Translations under genes and position numbers: made by a program
In this document: positions 49,475 through 62,200 of the stretch, in pieces
How the letters are laid out: each line of letters begins with the position of its first letter
Numbering within the stretch: position 1 is the first letter of the stretch
Notes under the pieces: model-generated
Databases searched by the model: none
The model's input: only the letters and a program-made list of their open reading frames with translations
Told to the model about the DNA's origin: nothing
Source of the DNA: Corythoichthys intestinalis
Lineage: Eukaryota; Chordata; Actinopteri; Syngnathiformes; Syngnathidae
DNA length: 64,000 nt
Reading direction: 5' to 3'
Assembly (NCBI RefSeq): GCF_030265065.1
Contig: NC_080413.1
Location: forward strand, 23,802,001 to 23,866,000

Positions 49475-49850
49475 ATTTTTCAATTTAAAAGTATGTTCGT
49501 ATAAATGTATTAATTTGTTATATATTATAATAAACCATTTACAGTGGTACCCAAAAGACTCGATTCATGTTTCATTAGATATTTTATGGGAAAAATTGCA
49601 CTGTAGGACAGGGCATCGGAAAAGATACAATTGCTTTTTCATGATTAATTTATGTAGTATTTACCTGGGCAAGGCAATTCTGAAAAGTTTTTTTTATTCA
49701 CAGTGCTAACTAGGAAGCATGTTAAGATTTAATTTCTTGCTCAATGACACTTCAAAAGCTTAAAAAAGTTTAGACAGAAACCACCCTCCCTTTAGTCATT
49801 GGCAGCTTCGGTCTGCTCTTTTTACAGGCTGAAAGCCTATCAAGGTGCTG
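49475..49850. other. No gene recognised
   Basis: AT-rich spacer between two elements. Confidence 0.5.
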
Positions 49851-51013
49851 CTTAAAGTGCCTGTGACATAATAAAAACATGTTAATTTCATATTACATGC
49901 GGTATTTTATGCTCCTGAATGAAATGGACCACTTGGATGTGTGCAGAAGCGATCGATATACTAGTAATTGTTTAATTTTTTTGAATCTCGCGCTCCGAAA
50001 ATGAGAGAGTTCCGGCCACAGTCTCAGATTGATGAAGAAGGCGGATGTGACGTTAATGGGAGATATAATCTTCACTATACAGCCATACTATTGTTTGCAA
50101 AAGGACATTGGATACAGCTGATTTTTGCTGATTAATTCGTTTATTTTCGCGTCCAGCCAAATGTGCTGCAAGCTTTTGTTGCTACACCATGGAGAGTGGT
50201 GTGAACCTTTCTGGGTTTCAAAAAGATACTGTTCACTGCGAAGAATGGGCAAAAAAAGCATGACAATGAAGCGACCATTGGACTAATGAGAAAGTGGCTT
50301 GCATTTTGTGGGTGACAATGCCCCCTGTCCACCAAGAAGGCAGGAGTGGCGGCCGCCCTTGGCTGACGCTCTCGTCTACGGTTCTCGATTGTATCGAGAC
50401 TTCCACCTCCCCTCCACCTCCTTCCTGTGCCCATCAAGAGAGCGCTATCCTCGGCTTGAGCTCGGACAGCCACGCGCTCCAACGGTGGCCGGTTTGTTCA
50501 CTTAGAATGCGCCATTTTCGGCGTTCATTCCCCAGCTGCATCCCCGACGATGAGTACTCCTTCTGGGGCTGCAGCGGGGGAATGACTAGCCAAAACTTGC
50601 TGGTCGCCGGGTGTTGGCCAATCGGCGAAGGCAGTCACCCCCGCCGCAGTGTGTGACATGAGTCGGGGTAGTTTTGTGTGATTTTTCGTTTTGGAAAGGC
50701 GAGGAAGAGACAAAAACAATGATGGCATTTTGCAGTCTGCTCTATGTCGCCTTTTTCTCGTTCTGAATATTCCGCCTCCATTGGGCTGAATTCTAAATCC
50801 TCTGAATTCGCTACTCCGCTGACGTCATCACCCAGATGGAGGCGCCTGAGCACTATAATGACAGGAAGAGCTAAACGGGAGATTTAAAGACTCATTTCTT
50901 GCCATCTGAGCTTTGCCAAATTGTTGTATATAGCCGAATCATCCCAAAATATGATTTTAATTCCAGTAATAAGGCTATTTAGGATTTTTTTATGGTGTCT
51001 AATGCACTTTAAG
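49851..51013. mobile_element. Unclassified transposon with GC-rich centre
   Basis: CTTAAAGTGCCTGTGACA at the left and TGTCTAATGCACTTTAAG at the right form imperfect inverted termini. The centre (50310-50860) is unusually GC-rich with overlapping frames in several phases, none with a recognisable domain. No transposase was found. Confidence 0.6.
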
Positions 51014-52770
51014 TAGTAGTAATAGTAGTAGTTTTGGTTTTTGTTGTTGTTGTTCTTCTTTTCCTATTCTTACTCCTTCCCCTACTTCATCTTGTGGGCA
51101 CCAACTTTGAAGTCCTTCTCTGTCATTTGTGAACTGATCATCTTGAAACTTGATAGCTATGTATCATGTATCTACCAATCCATGGAGCCCAATTTTTGAT
51201 ATTTTTTGTGTACGGGCAGATTAATTAATTGCGGATTTATTGGTGGCTGTGTTGCCTGTCGCTTACAGGTTAGCCAGTAGAGGGCATGTGTGCATACCAT
51301 TCAGCCTGTAGTGCGCTACAGCACACTCGTGCCTGTTTATAAACATATTCCTTTGCCTGTGCCTGGCCAACTGACAATAGGACAGCGTTGAAATTTGCCT
51401 CCTGCTTTGTCCTCGACTAGAGTTCAGAGCCAGATTCGGAAGCTACACTATTCATGGCAAGTTTTTCATAACAGGATCATGCATGGCCATGCTTGCTACT
51501 ATCACTACAGATGAAAGATTTGACACTCTTGGGGGGTGTTCAAAACAAGAAAGAGAATGTCTATCCATCCATTGGGATGCACTGGAACTCCACGCCAACA
51601 GAAGCTTTATTAAGACAAAACTTTTTCCGGATGGATTTCAAGTTGTTGAAATTCACAGGCTTCTACTTGAAGCCTTTGAATGTTCTATAAAACAGAATAC
51701 AATAAAGTAAAATAGAAAGGAAAGATATAAATTGCTTTCACTGAGTGTAATTCAACTAGATTGCTCACAATCACAATTGTACATTTGTTTGTTGATGTGA
51801 CTTTAAAGTACGTGGGGCCTAGTTTTTCATGGAAATTGTTGTTGATCCGTTTTCTATAAAGGGAAAGACAACATGTTTATCATGTGCTTCCCAGCTGAAA
51901 GAATCTTCTTTAATAAATTGGAAAACACAAAATTTCAAGTTCCTAATGTGCAATAGTGGCGAAAAACGTCAAAACAACCAATATCTACAGGAAGTGATAA
52001 CCTGATATGGGAACAGACATTTTATCAATGCCGCTATTTTAACCAATCAAATGCCAGTATCCTATATTATCACATGCGTCTGTGCCCGAGTCTAGCCGTG
52101 TGTATGTGGGTCATAAGCTGTCATTTTTTTGTTTAAACAATATTTTACCATTACACCATGTTATAGAAAAATAATACTACTTTATTCCTGGCTTGTACCG
52201 TAATCATTTTTTTTACGTTGCTTTGGTCCAAACGAAATGAAAAAGTGCCACTAAATAGGTAAACATTTAGTTTTGCTAAAGTTAGAGGCTATAGCCTATT
52301 CAAAATTTCCGATTTTATGTCCTAGTTATGCTGAAAATAATTGTTAAATGTAAGTTCTTCATACATCAGGTCAAACTAAGTCTATAAAATAAGGAGGAAC
52401 ATGTACATACGTATATTGAAAAGCATTAGAAATTACAAAAGTAAAGAAAAGTGGAAAATAGAATTTGAAAGTCGTGACCACAAACCCAAACAAAAATGTT
52501 TTTATACATGAATGCAATGAAACAAACTAGGAAATACCACTCAGAACCTGGGAACAATATATGTGTTACATGGTGTTATTACAGGTCTAAGTATTTTCCA
52601 TTTCTTAAATAATTTAAGCAGCCAACTTTCACCTAAACGTCATTCATAGTAATTGTTGTCTATCCCTTTAAATTACAATTTTGCCTCAGAATATTACATT
52701 AGTGTCATTTCAGTCACATTAGTATTGCTTTGCTGAAAAAAAAAAGAAATATACTCCTTATGAGTTTACG
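51014..52770. other. No gene recognised
   Basis: Short frames only. It lies downstream (minus strand) of matn3. Confidence 0.45.
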
Positions 52771-52775
52771 ATTTT

Positions 52776-52781
52776 TTTATT
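52776..52781 (-). terminator. Possible polyadenylation signal of matn3
   Basis: AATAAA on the minus strand, 481 bp after the matn3 stop at 53262, with no better candidate in between that I noticed. The true cleavage site needs transcript data. Confidence 0.4.
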
Positions 52782-53261
52782 CAGACAAAGGAATATCAAC
52801 TTATGTCATTGACCATTTAATATATTTGAAAAAATAACTTTAAGCGTAAAAAGTAATATGCAAATATATTCACCACGATGATATTCATGATATTTCACAA
52901 AAAAAAAAAAAAGACAACTCATAATATATACAGTATGCACAGGTGTGCTATTGAGGTCACAAAATGTATCGCTGATCTTTCTGTATTTCTTAAAAGATGC
53001 ATGGAAGACACAGTTGTTTAAAAAGTAGACATCACTGTAGATGTGATTAGTGGCTCCCCGGACCATGGCTACTAGTCCACCGCATGCTTGACATCAATCC
53101 AAAAGCTATGCATTGCAGCAGTCCATGTCTCCGACACCCACTGGCACCCTGTGCAAATAAAGCAAATAAATGGAAAGCATCTCGCTGTGTGGTCGTAGGC
53201 ATGGTGTTTTACTGCCCGGCTACGTCATCTGAGTGTCAAACACTCACCCCTTTGTCAAGTG

Positions 53262-56200
53262 TCACACGTGCCTCAGTGCCTCCTCCAAGCGCTCTATTCT
53301 CCCTGAAACATCAGCTAGTGGCTTCAAAGTCAAGGAGTAATGTCTACGAGTATATTAACTGGTATACTCTTAACAAATACAGTTTAAAAAAAAGAAGCTA
53401 ACATTTAATATAATATTTTTTGTTGCATTACTATGGGCTTTACATTTAACTGTAAATGTGATTTGGAGCCAAAAACTATGCCCTAATTTAGTCTTTTTTA
53501 ACCCCCCCCCCCCCCCCCCCCCCAATAAAAAATAGAAACCATTCGTCTGTGGGTGTGTTTATTGTTATTATTACCGTAATTTTTGGACTATAAGCCGTTA
53601 CTTTTTTTCCTTCATTTTGAAACCTGCAGCTTATAGTCCAGTGCGGCTAATTTGTTGATTTATTTGGGTTAATAGGTAACACTTTATTTGACAGCGGCAT
53701 CATAAGACTGTAATAAGACAATCTTAAGTATGACATGACACTATCATGGGCGTTAATGAATGCTTATGACAGATGTCATTAAGTGTCATCAAGCAAATTA
53801 TGTCACTAACTCCCTTTATGTCCAGCTCGGATCTTTTACATCCATTTAAGAGTGAGATAATTTGCCTTATAACTAGGGTTGTTTCGACCATGTTATTTTG
53901 CTCCCGATCTGATCCCGATCGTTTTAGTTTGAGTATCTGCCGATCTCGATATTTCCCGATCCGATTGCTTTTTTTTTGCTCCCGATTCAATTCGAATCAT
54001 TCCCGATAATTTTTCCCGATCATATACATTTTGGCAATGCATTAAGAAAAAAATGAATAAAACTAGGACGAATATATACATTCAACATACAGTACACAAG
54101 TACTGTATTTGTTTATTATGACAATAAATCCTCAAGATGGCATTTACATTATTAACATTCTTTCTGTGAGAGGGATCCACGGATAGAAAGACTTGTAATT
54201 CTTAAAGGATAAATGTGACTTTTTATATTGTGACTAAATGTTGCCATCTAGTGTATTTGTTGAGCTTTCAGTAAACGATACTGTAGCCATTTAACTTCTG
54301 CCCAAATGCATGATGGGAAGTGCAACCATGACTGTGCGTCGTGGTACCAATTAATATATCTTCTCTGCGTTGGGAAATAACATAGAGTGTTAAGGAAAAG
54401 ATCAACTACTGCCTGCTTCCCCACATTGCTTCCCACGATTATTTTAATCGTTGGGAGAGGGATTGTAAGGCTTTAGCCATTTACAAAAAGGCTCCAAAGG
54501 CTGCCAAAATTCACTCTACTCATTTTACGCTGCCTTTTAGCTCTATATACTGTATGGGTAAAACAGCGCCATTATAGATTGAATGCGACAATGCGTGAGT
54601 GGGTCATGCAGCGCATGCGTTAATTGCGTTACATATTGTAACATGATGAATTTAAAAAACATTAATTCTCGCCGTTAACGCGATAAATTTTATAACCCTA
54701 CCTCAAACTTAAAGACTCTGGAAGAGTGTAACACATTATGTCTGTAACGTTAAATACAATTAGAAAACGATTTAATTATAAAATATATATAAAAAAAGGC
54801 ATGTCTGATATTTGTTTGCCGATTGCCGATCGATCGGGACATCTCTACTTATAACAATAAATGACATCTGTTACTGTATAAGCATTCATTTATGCTCGCG
54901 ACAGTGTCATGTCACAAGTATGATTGCCTAATGACAGTCATATGGCGCCACTGTCAAAAAATAGTTTCCAAATACCATAACTTTCAATTAATGAAACAAC
55001 TAGAACAGTACCTGAAGAAATAATTAGCACAGAACATACATTTTTATTGTTATTTACATCTGTAGCGCTGCAATGCATGCTAGGAGGCATGCTGGACAAC
55101 AACATTGTTGACAGCAGGTGGCAGCAGAGGTTGACTGTCTCCCCCAAGAGAGCAGTGATGTCCAAATGAAGCAATGAAGCTTTTGCAGCCAATTGGTTCA
55201 AAGCTTCATGGTGGTTCATTTGGTCTAATGCCACTCGTATAAATAAAGTGTTACCGGTTAATATCTTTTGGTGTAAATATCCCATAATACAGTGAGGACA
55301 GCTGCGACTCTGAACAAATGCCGTTTTTGTGTCAAATTTGGTGGGTGGCGGCTTATAGACAGGTGCACCTTATAGTGCAAAAATTACGGTATTTTTTATT
55401 TTTTATTTATTTATTTTTTACGTTTTATTGACTGAAATTTGTAATTTCTTGATTTTAAGTCTGAAAAATGGCTTTCTCTTTTCGTCAATACAATGTTAAT
55501 GGCTCAATAAAGTGGGGTTTTCTCCGGATACCCTCGATAAGCAGTCCAGTACCGTATATTATGTGCTGTTTACAACAGGAAGGATATGTCTGGCAGTGAG
55601 TTTCTGCATGGCAGCCTGCGTCTGCTTCTGGAAAGCCAGTCTGGCTTCACACTTGCAAGGATCTTCTGCCACCACTGGCTTCACCACTACATAGCGATAA
55701 AACACCATGTCACAACATCAGAGTTAGAGGTATTGCGCTGTTACCGAAGTCTATAGATTAAAAAAACAAGCTTACGTGTCCTGGAACATGTTTTCTTGTC
55801 TGCATTCAAGATATAACCGGTGCGGCACTTGCAATAAAAGGAAGCATTGCTGTTGACACAAATGTGCTCGCAGTCATTCCCAAGGGCACAGGGGTCCAGA
55901 CCTAGGCCAAGATTAAAGAATAGGCAATTCATTTGACAGCATACATAGAAGACAGTATGTTTTACTACGTACTGAAAATATTCACAAATCTACATCAGCA
56001 ACTTTTAAGTAAAATCATAGACTTCACTCAGTTGACGGGACAGCTCCACCAGACATTGCCTTCCGCAAGGAGGCTGACATAGGAAGGCAGAGCTGTGATG
56101 AACTCAAACACGCTGCGTTCTAATGCCGGATTTAGGTTGAAACAGGAGGAAAGTTGTACTGCATACAAGCAGGGGCCTGAAGAGTAATTTGGTCGAGGAT

Positions 56201-59200
56201 TCAAGGTAATTATTATATAAATAGCACCTTGCATGCACTTTGAAATGTAGTGAAAAAATGAAATGGAAAAAATTAGCCTAACGTTAGCTTGAGATATTTA
56301 GGTAAAACTGCTCGTTCTTTTTGCTTTTAAACAAGAATCTAGAGTGTTTTACATTCATATCAATGAAAAAAATCAGGGATTTACGCATTTATTTACAAAA
56401 ATTTTCAACTCAAAAAGCTCTGTTTTCTTACGGCCATCACCTTGGGTTACACAATAGCCAACAAGCCTGAAATATTTACGTAAAATAAACGATAACTGCC
56501 CGTTTTTTTGCTTTTAACCAAGAATCTAGAGTGTTTTACATTCATATCTACGAAAAAAAGTCCGGGATTTACGCATTTATTTATAAGAATTTTCATTTTA
56601 ATAAGCTCTTTGTTTTCTTACAGCCGCCACCTTGGATTACACAATAGCCTACTAGCTTGAAATATTACATTAGAATTTTATAGCCATTTCAAGTTTTTTT
56701 TTTATACTTATATATATAAAAAAATAAATAAATAAATCAGCATTTTTTTAGGGAACGACTTTTTGTTTTTTGATGCCACTGCTCATGGAGACTCATATAT
56801 GCCTAAGGGAGGTGCCTGTTTTGGTTTTAGGTCGTTAGCAGCTTTGGTTTTGAAAATATTTGACTTTTAAGTTTTCTAAAATAGGCCTCCAATGGATCGG
56901 CTCTGAGCCCCATGTCCTGTCAATTGATTGTGAAGTCGATGGTAAAAGTTAAAAGTTACCACAGGTTTATTGGATGTATTCAATGTGATCAAGGAGAAAA
57001 TGACATCAAACAGTTCCACAATAAGTGTTTACAACAGAACCTCTCTTGTTCAAACAACTGCACAACTCAGACAATGAATTCTAACGTTATTTTTTAAAGT
57101 ATTTGTCTATGAAACCCTATGGGATCTTATCCGGGATGATTTGGGGCTATAAATAAATTTGATTCAACTAATTGGGAACTGAAAAAACGTCAGTTTAGCA
57201 CAAAAACTCTATTGACTGCTATGTGCAATCATGTTTTTGTTGTTGTTGTTGTTCGCCTTCTGGTTGTAGGCATTGTAAAGCCAAGTGTTTTGAAAAAGTG
57301 AGGTGCTGTCTTCACAATATTAAAAAATAAAAGTATACATTAATCGCGTTGTCAGTAGTCAACATTTATCCATAACTGAAAGTTTAAGGCTTGTTTGACC
57401 ATCAAACTTTCTTTTGTATTAATTGTGCGGCGCTAATCAGGTTCTAGTGCCAACATCTGCAATCCATGTAGGGGTTCTGAAGTTTCTTTTAAATTTCTTA
57501 TGTTTTTGAAATGATCCGACGCGTGCAACTCCCGTATTAGACTGTAGGTGCCTCCTACCGTGCCACTAGAACCAGGGTTAATAATGCAAGAAACTCTTGC
57601 GGGATCATCTTTGTCCTACCGCACAGGTTTTCCCGAAACTTGGAGGTGAGCTTCTCGATAACGCCGTAGGTCTCCACGTAATAAACGTGGTCCTCCAGAG
57701 GCAAGCTGGCCATCAGCTTCAGAGAGTCCATGTCTGCGCGGTCCACCCCGACGGCGTAAATCTCGATGCCTGCAGCACGAGCTGTGGCGGAGATTTCCTC
57801 TACGTGGTCCTGAGGCCTTCCATCCGTCACGATGATAGCCACTTTGGCAATGTTACGAGACGGAGGCCGGGCTCCAGACTCTTCTGTGAAGGCTTCATCT
57901 ACCGCAGTTTTGATGGCCAGGCCCGTCATGGTGCCGGAAGCCAGGGGCTCGATGCGAGAGATGGCCTTCTTCATGTCAAGCTTGTTGAAGTGGTCTTTGA
58001 GCAGGAACTCGATCTTGACCGTGCTGGCATAGTTGACCACGGCTACTCTGGTGGCATCCGAGCCCACCCCCAACGTGTCCACCATGAGCGCCAGGAATAC
58101 CTTGGCCTTCTCAAAATCACTGGGGCGAATGCTACGTGAACTGTCGATAATGAAGACCAGGTCCAAGAGGCGGCTGCTGCACTGAGAATCTGGTAGCTCT
58201 GGTGATCAACATGACAGCATTAAGGCTATTTTAACATTACACAGCAATTCTTATCTCAGACAGTAGAATTGTTGGTGAGCAATGGAAAGAGAATGAATGA
58301 ATTTTAATACGGTTTGAGATGCACTGAGAATAATCTGGCTTTGTGAGGCATTCCCAAAATGTTGTCAAATAATAATAAAACCTTCATTTAACTTTGGTCT
58401 TATCCTTTCATGTTAAATAGAAAAGATACCAGAAAAGAAATCAACAAAACAAAGATGCCATATCAAAAGATAGACTAGGAGTCCTCTCACTCACTTACTG
58501 TATACATACATCACATATACAATACCATTCAAGTGTTTGGACACCTAGTGTAATTCAATTATTAAATATCATGTATAAACCTTTAACCGGTACTGAATAT
58601 TCAACAAAATTATAAAAGCAACCTCATCTTTGCTTCCATCTTCCATGAACTGAAGTGATAATGGACACATAACTCTCTCGACAAAAGTCTGTTAAAGTTA
58701 TTTCTTGTAACTTTTATTGTGACTGTGATTGTGAGTCCAAAGTTATAAATTATATGAAGGAAAATGTGAGCAAAAAGTGCATTTATAGTTTAGTTTGAAG
58801 TCCATGCAGGTTTTTTAAATAGACATTTATTCAATAGGGTCAGATGGTGATCTTTTTCTTGCTGGTATGTTTTCCCAAGAAACACAGTGTCATGGATATA
58901 GCTGTATATGTCTTGGAGTAATTTTCTTCTGGCCTCCTGATTTTACCTTGTATGGTGACCAGTTATGATTAATTCGAGCAACAAATGAAGAAAAAAAGAT
59001 GTGTCTCTTCAATTTGCCATTACTGTTTTCTACTTATCTCCAGCTTAGTGATGACTAGATTTCCTCATTAAGTAGTTATAGTTCATATTTAATATCCAAA
59101 CTTATTATCATGCAATTTAGACTGCCTAGGGAATAGAAATCAGATTGACAGTTGAACGACCACAACTATTTTTCCAATTGTCACCTTTGAAAAAGTTGGT

Positions 59201-62200
59201 GACCCTCTAACCGACATTAAAAAAAATAAAATAAAAACTAGGCCTGCAAGCAGCGCTGAACGTGCCCTCACAGTTTGGTGCAATTCGGACATCACGCAAC
59301 TCTGACAGCTCGCAGGTCAGAGTGGTGGCAGATCGTCCCCCTCTCATCATCTTATGTGAACCTAACATGCTTGAATTTCACCTCTTTTTTGGGGGATTAG
59401 AAATTCATTCACACATCTAGGAGAAAAAAATCCCTCATTAAGAGGGTCCTACAAAAAAGGAGGCGCAACTGAGCTGTGCAACCACACCCTTATTCAAAAC
59501 CAAAATGAATCTTTTAATTGGGCCAATTTGACCAACTGTGCCAAATTTCGTGGCTCTATAAGCTGCCAAAGCCCCTGAAAAAACTTCCTCCCTTTTAATG
59601 GCGAACAAAGGGTCATCACGGCAACAGATAGAGACATGCGGACATGGGCCTTAAAATGTAATATTACAAATGGTCTTGTAACTGCAATGACCAACCTGAA
59701 AAGAACTGGACATGTATAGGTAAAATGAGTGACTTTCTGTTGCCACAAGTTGGCGCTATAGGGTTGATGCAAATGACTCCTACAGGACCCAGGTTATGAC
59801 TTCAAATTTGTGGTGAGACAAAATGACGACTGTCATTTTCACTTTACTGTTTGGACTCTTCTGCTTCAACGAAACCTCAATATTTTTCATCGGGCACCTG
59901 AACACATGTCTTAAGGCTCCCATGATGCAGGTTTGAGGTTAACTAATTTTTTTTCCCTTGGAGGGGGAGCCTGTTTAGTAAAAAAGACTGTTTCCTGTTC
60001 CCAGCTTGGGGCAATAGGCCTAATGGGTAATATTTCAATGCAGTCGTGTTCAGCCTGGGTTTTCTCTCATTCATGCCAGACATGAAAAATACTCAACCTT
60101 TGATCAGGGAGATATTAGTCATTCACTGTGTTGCCCCCCCCCCCCCCCCCCCCCAAAAAAAAGATTGACTTTGGCACCCTGCCCAGAAAACTCACCATTT
60201 TGATTACTTAACATCTCATATGTCTCATGAACAGTCCCACCAATTTTGAGGAGGATCCAACTAACTCCCAAGGTGCCAATGTCTCAGATATGCACCCTGT
60301 ACCTTGATATAATTTTCACATTCAATCCAAAATACCCGATTTTCTGTTGGGTTTGAAACAATGGTGCAAGAGACTTTTTGGAGCAGTTTTGCACAAGGTA
60401 TCGATTCCCTGAATTTCATCGTTATATGTTGAAAAAACCTAATAGGAGAGAACTTTTTGAAAAATTCAAGAGGGGCGTAACTGAGCCAATTTGTTACAAA
60501 ATAGGTTACAAAATTATCAAAATTTATGCCAAGCCGCATGTCTGTGCAAATTTTGGTGAGTTTTTGAGCATCTTAAGGTTTCCATATCGGCCATTTTCAT
60601 TCGCCATGAAAAAATAATAATACTTTGCATTACAATAGGACTCTCGTGCCAGTTGGTGCTCGGGCCCTAATAAAAAAGTAAAGACATGACTTCACTAGAT
60701 CACACCGACATAATTACAGTATGTTCTTATTAACGAGTCAATATAAGTAAAGCGTGAACACTAATTACTAAACTACAACTATTGAAAAAAAAAGAGCTTT
60801 AATGATTAACCAAACCTGACTGGCAATAATCTACCTGTCTTCACCGGACTGATGGTGGTGGTTGAGCCGCTTTGGGTACTGACCGGCACTGGAGTGGTGG
60901 TCTCCACTGGTGCCAAAGTGGTTGTCACTGGTGGCATGGTGGTTATGGTTGTTGGTGGCAGAGTCGGTGCGATAGTTGATGTCGTGGTTAGTCGCAGGGT
61001 GGGAGGGACTGTCGGAAGGTACACCACAGGTGGAGTCGCCACTGTGGGGGCGGATTTTGTCGGACACGGGGGTTTCGGGTGATAGGGGCTTTTGGGTTTA
61101 TGGGGGTGGTGCACAACAGGTGGGGGCATACCTTTGTAAATATGGGGCACCTGTGGTACCAGTTGCCCTTTAAATGTGTGTTGATAAGGCCACATAGGGA
61201 CCGAGTGTCTGTGGTAAGTCACTGGAGGGGATAGAGGAAAAGGTCGATGCACTACCGGTGGAGGGATCCTTGGTGGCTGGTAGTGGTAGTGATACCCTCC
61301 TCTATATGTGTAGTCAGTTCTGTGGACTACAGGGCCACCAAAGAGGAGATCATTAGTAGGTCAAAAGAAGGATTGTGTAAGTGCACATGGTCTATACAAA
61401 AGCCTCATTTTTACTGAATGGCACAGCTCAGGTCAGTTTGTCAATGAATAGTTTCTAATGAGGGGTAGAAAGACTTTATTGTAATAACTCAATTGGTTAT
61501 CCCAACAAACAGTTTTCCGAAAATTCTGATTATTTGCAGTGAAAATGCAAAATAATGTGTATAGTGTATGGTGAAATTCTGCATTTAAACTTTTTAGTAC
61601 GTTTCTGCGAAGCTTTGCATTTCATTTCAGTAACTACAAAGAATACGTTACTAAACCCAGATTGTTGATTGTGTTATTGTACAGTTTTGATGTATGTTCC
61701 ATGCCTGAATGTGCGTCTTTAGTTGTATGGGGGACGGGAAACTGATGAGCATATGCTTCATCCCGTCCGCCTTTGTCTTCTTCTTCGGTTCCTCTGGGCA
61801 AATCATATCACATTTTGTAATTGTCAATGATTGTCAATGATACCGATGATGATGACAATAAAATTCCAAATTCCAATATTTCAATGGTTGGGTATATAAG
61901 TGAACTTATCTGTGGTACTGGAACCCCAACAATAAGTTTTTTTTAAAAGTGGGATGATCAAATCTTTTGAAATCTTTTGAAAAGAAAACAGAGAAACACC
62001 TACTGTTCCTGACTCAAACAAAGTTTACTGCTTTGACTTAGCGTAAAATTGTGTTTAACAAAAAAAAAAAAAAAAAAAAAAACAACAAAAAAAATGCGCA
62101 CATCCAATATTTTTTCCATTGAATTTTGTGACCTTTCAGTGGAACTCAGTAAATATGTGCAACAAATTGAACTGAACTGTACTTCATGGTGCAAATGAGG

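Larger units (their letters stand above)
53318..55587 (-). other. matn3: U12-type AT-AC intron of matn3
   Basis: The minus-strand donor reads ATATCCTT, the exact U12-type 5' consensus. The acceptor ends in AC, preceded by CTCCTTGAC, a near match to the U12 branch consensus TTCCTTRAC, with the branch A about 12 nt from the splice site. Joining the flanks keeps the reading frame and restores the heptads (QKLTAR, then [11 protein letters not shown]). An AT-AC intron in the coiled coil is established for matrilin genes. Confidence 0.92.

Noticed and set aside
50141-50728. Several overlapping frames in a GC-rich stretch
   Set aside because: They lie within inverted termini of a transposon, are in conflicting phases, and lack recognisable motifs.
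53084-53401. 105-codon plus-strand frame
   Set aside because: It is antisense to the last matn3 exon and its 3' flank, with no domain.
55560-55590. Matrilin coiled coil ending in [11 protein letters not shown]-stop
   Set aside because: This is read-through into the U12 intron; ATATCCTT is a splice donor and the true last exon lies at 53262-53317.
57597-58139. 180-codon frame on the plus strand opposite the VWA exon
   Set aside because: It is antisense to a clearly conserved VWA exon and shows no domain; it arises from codon bias of the real gene.
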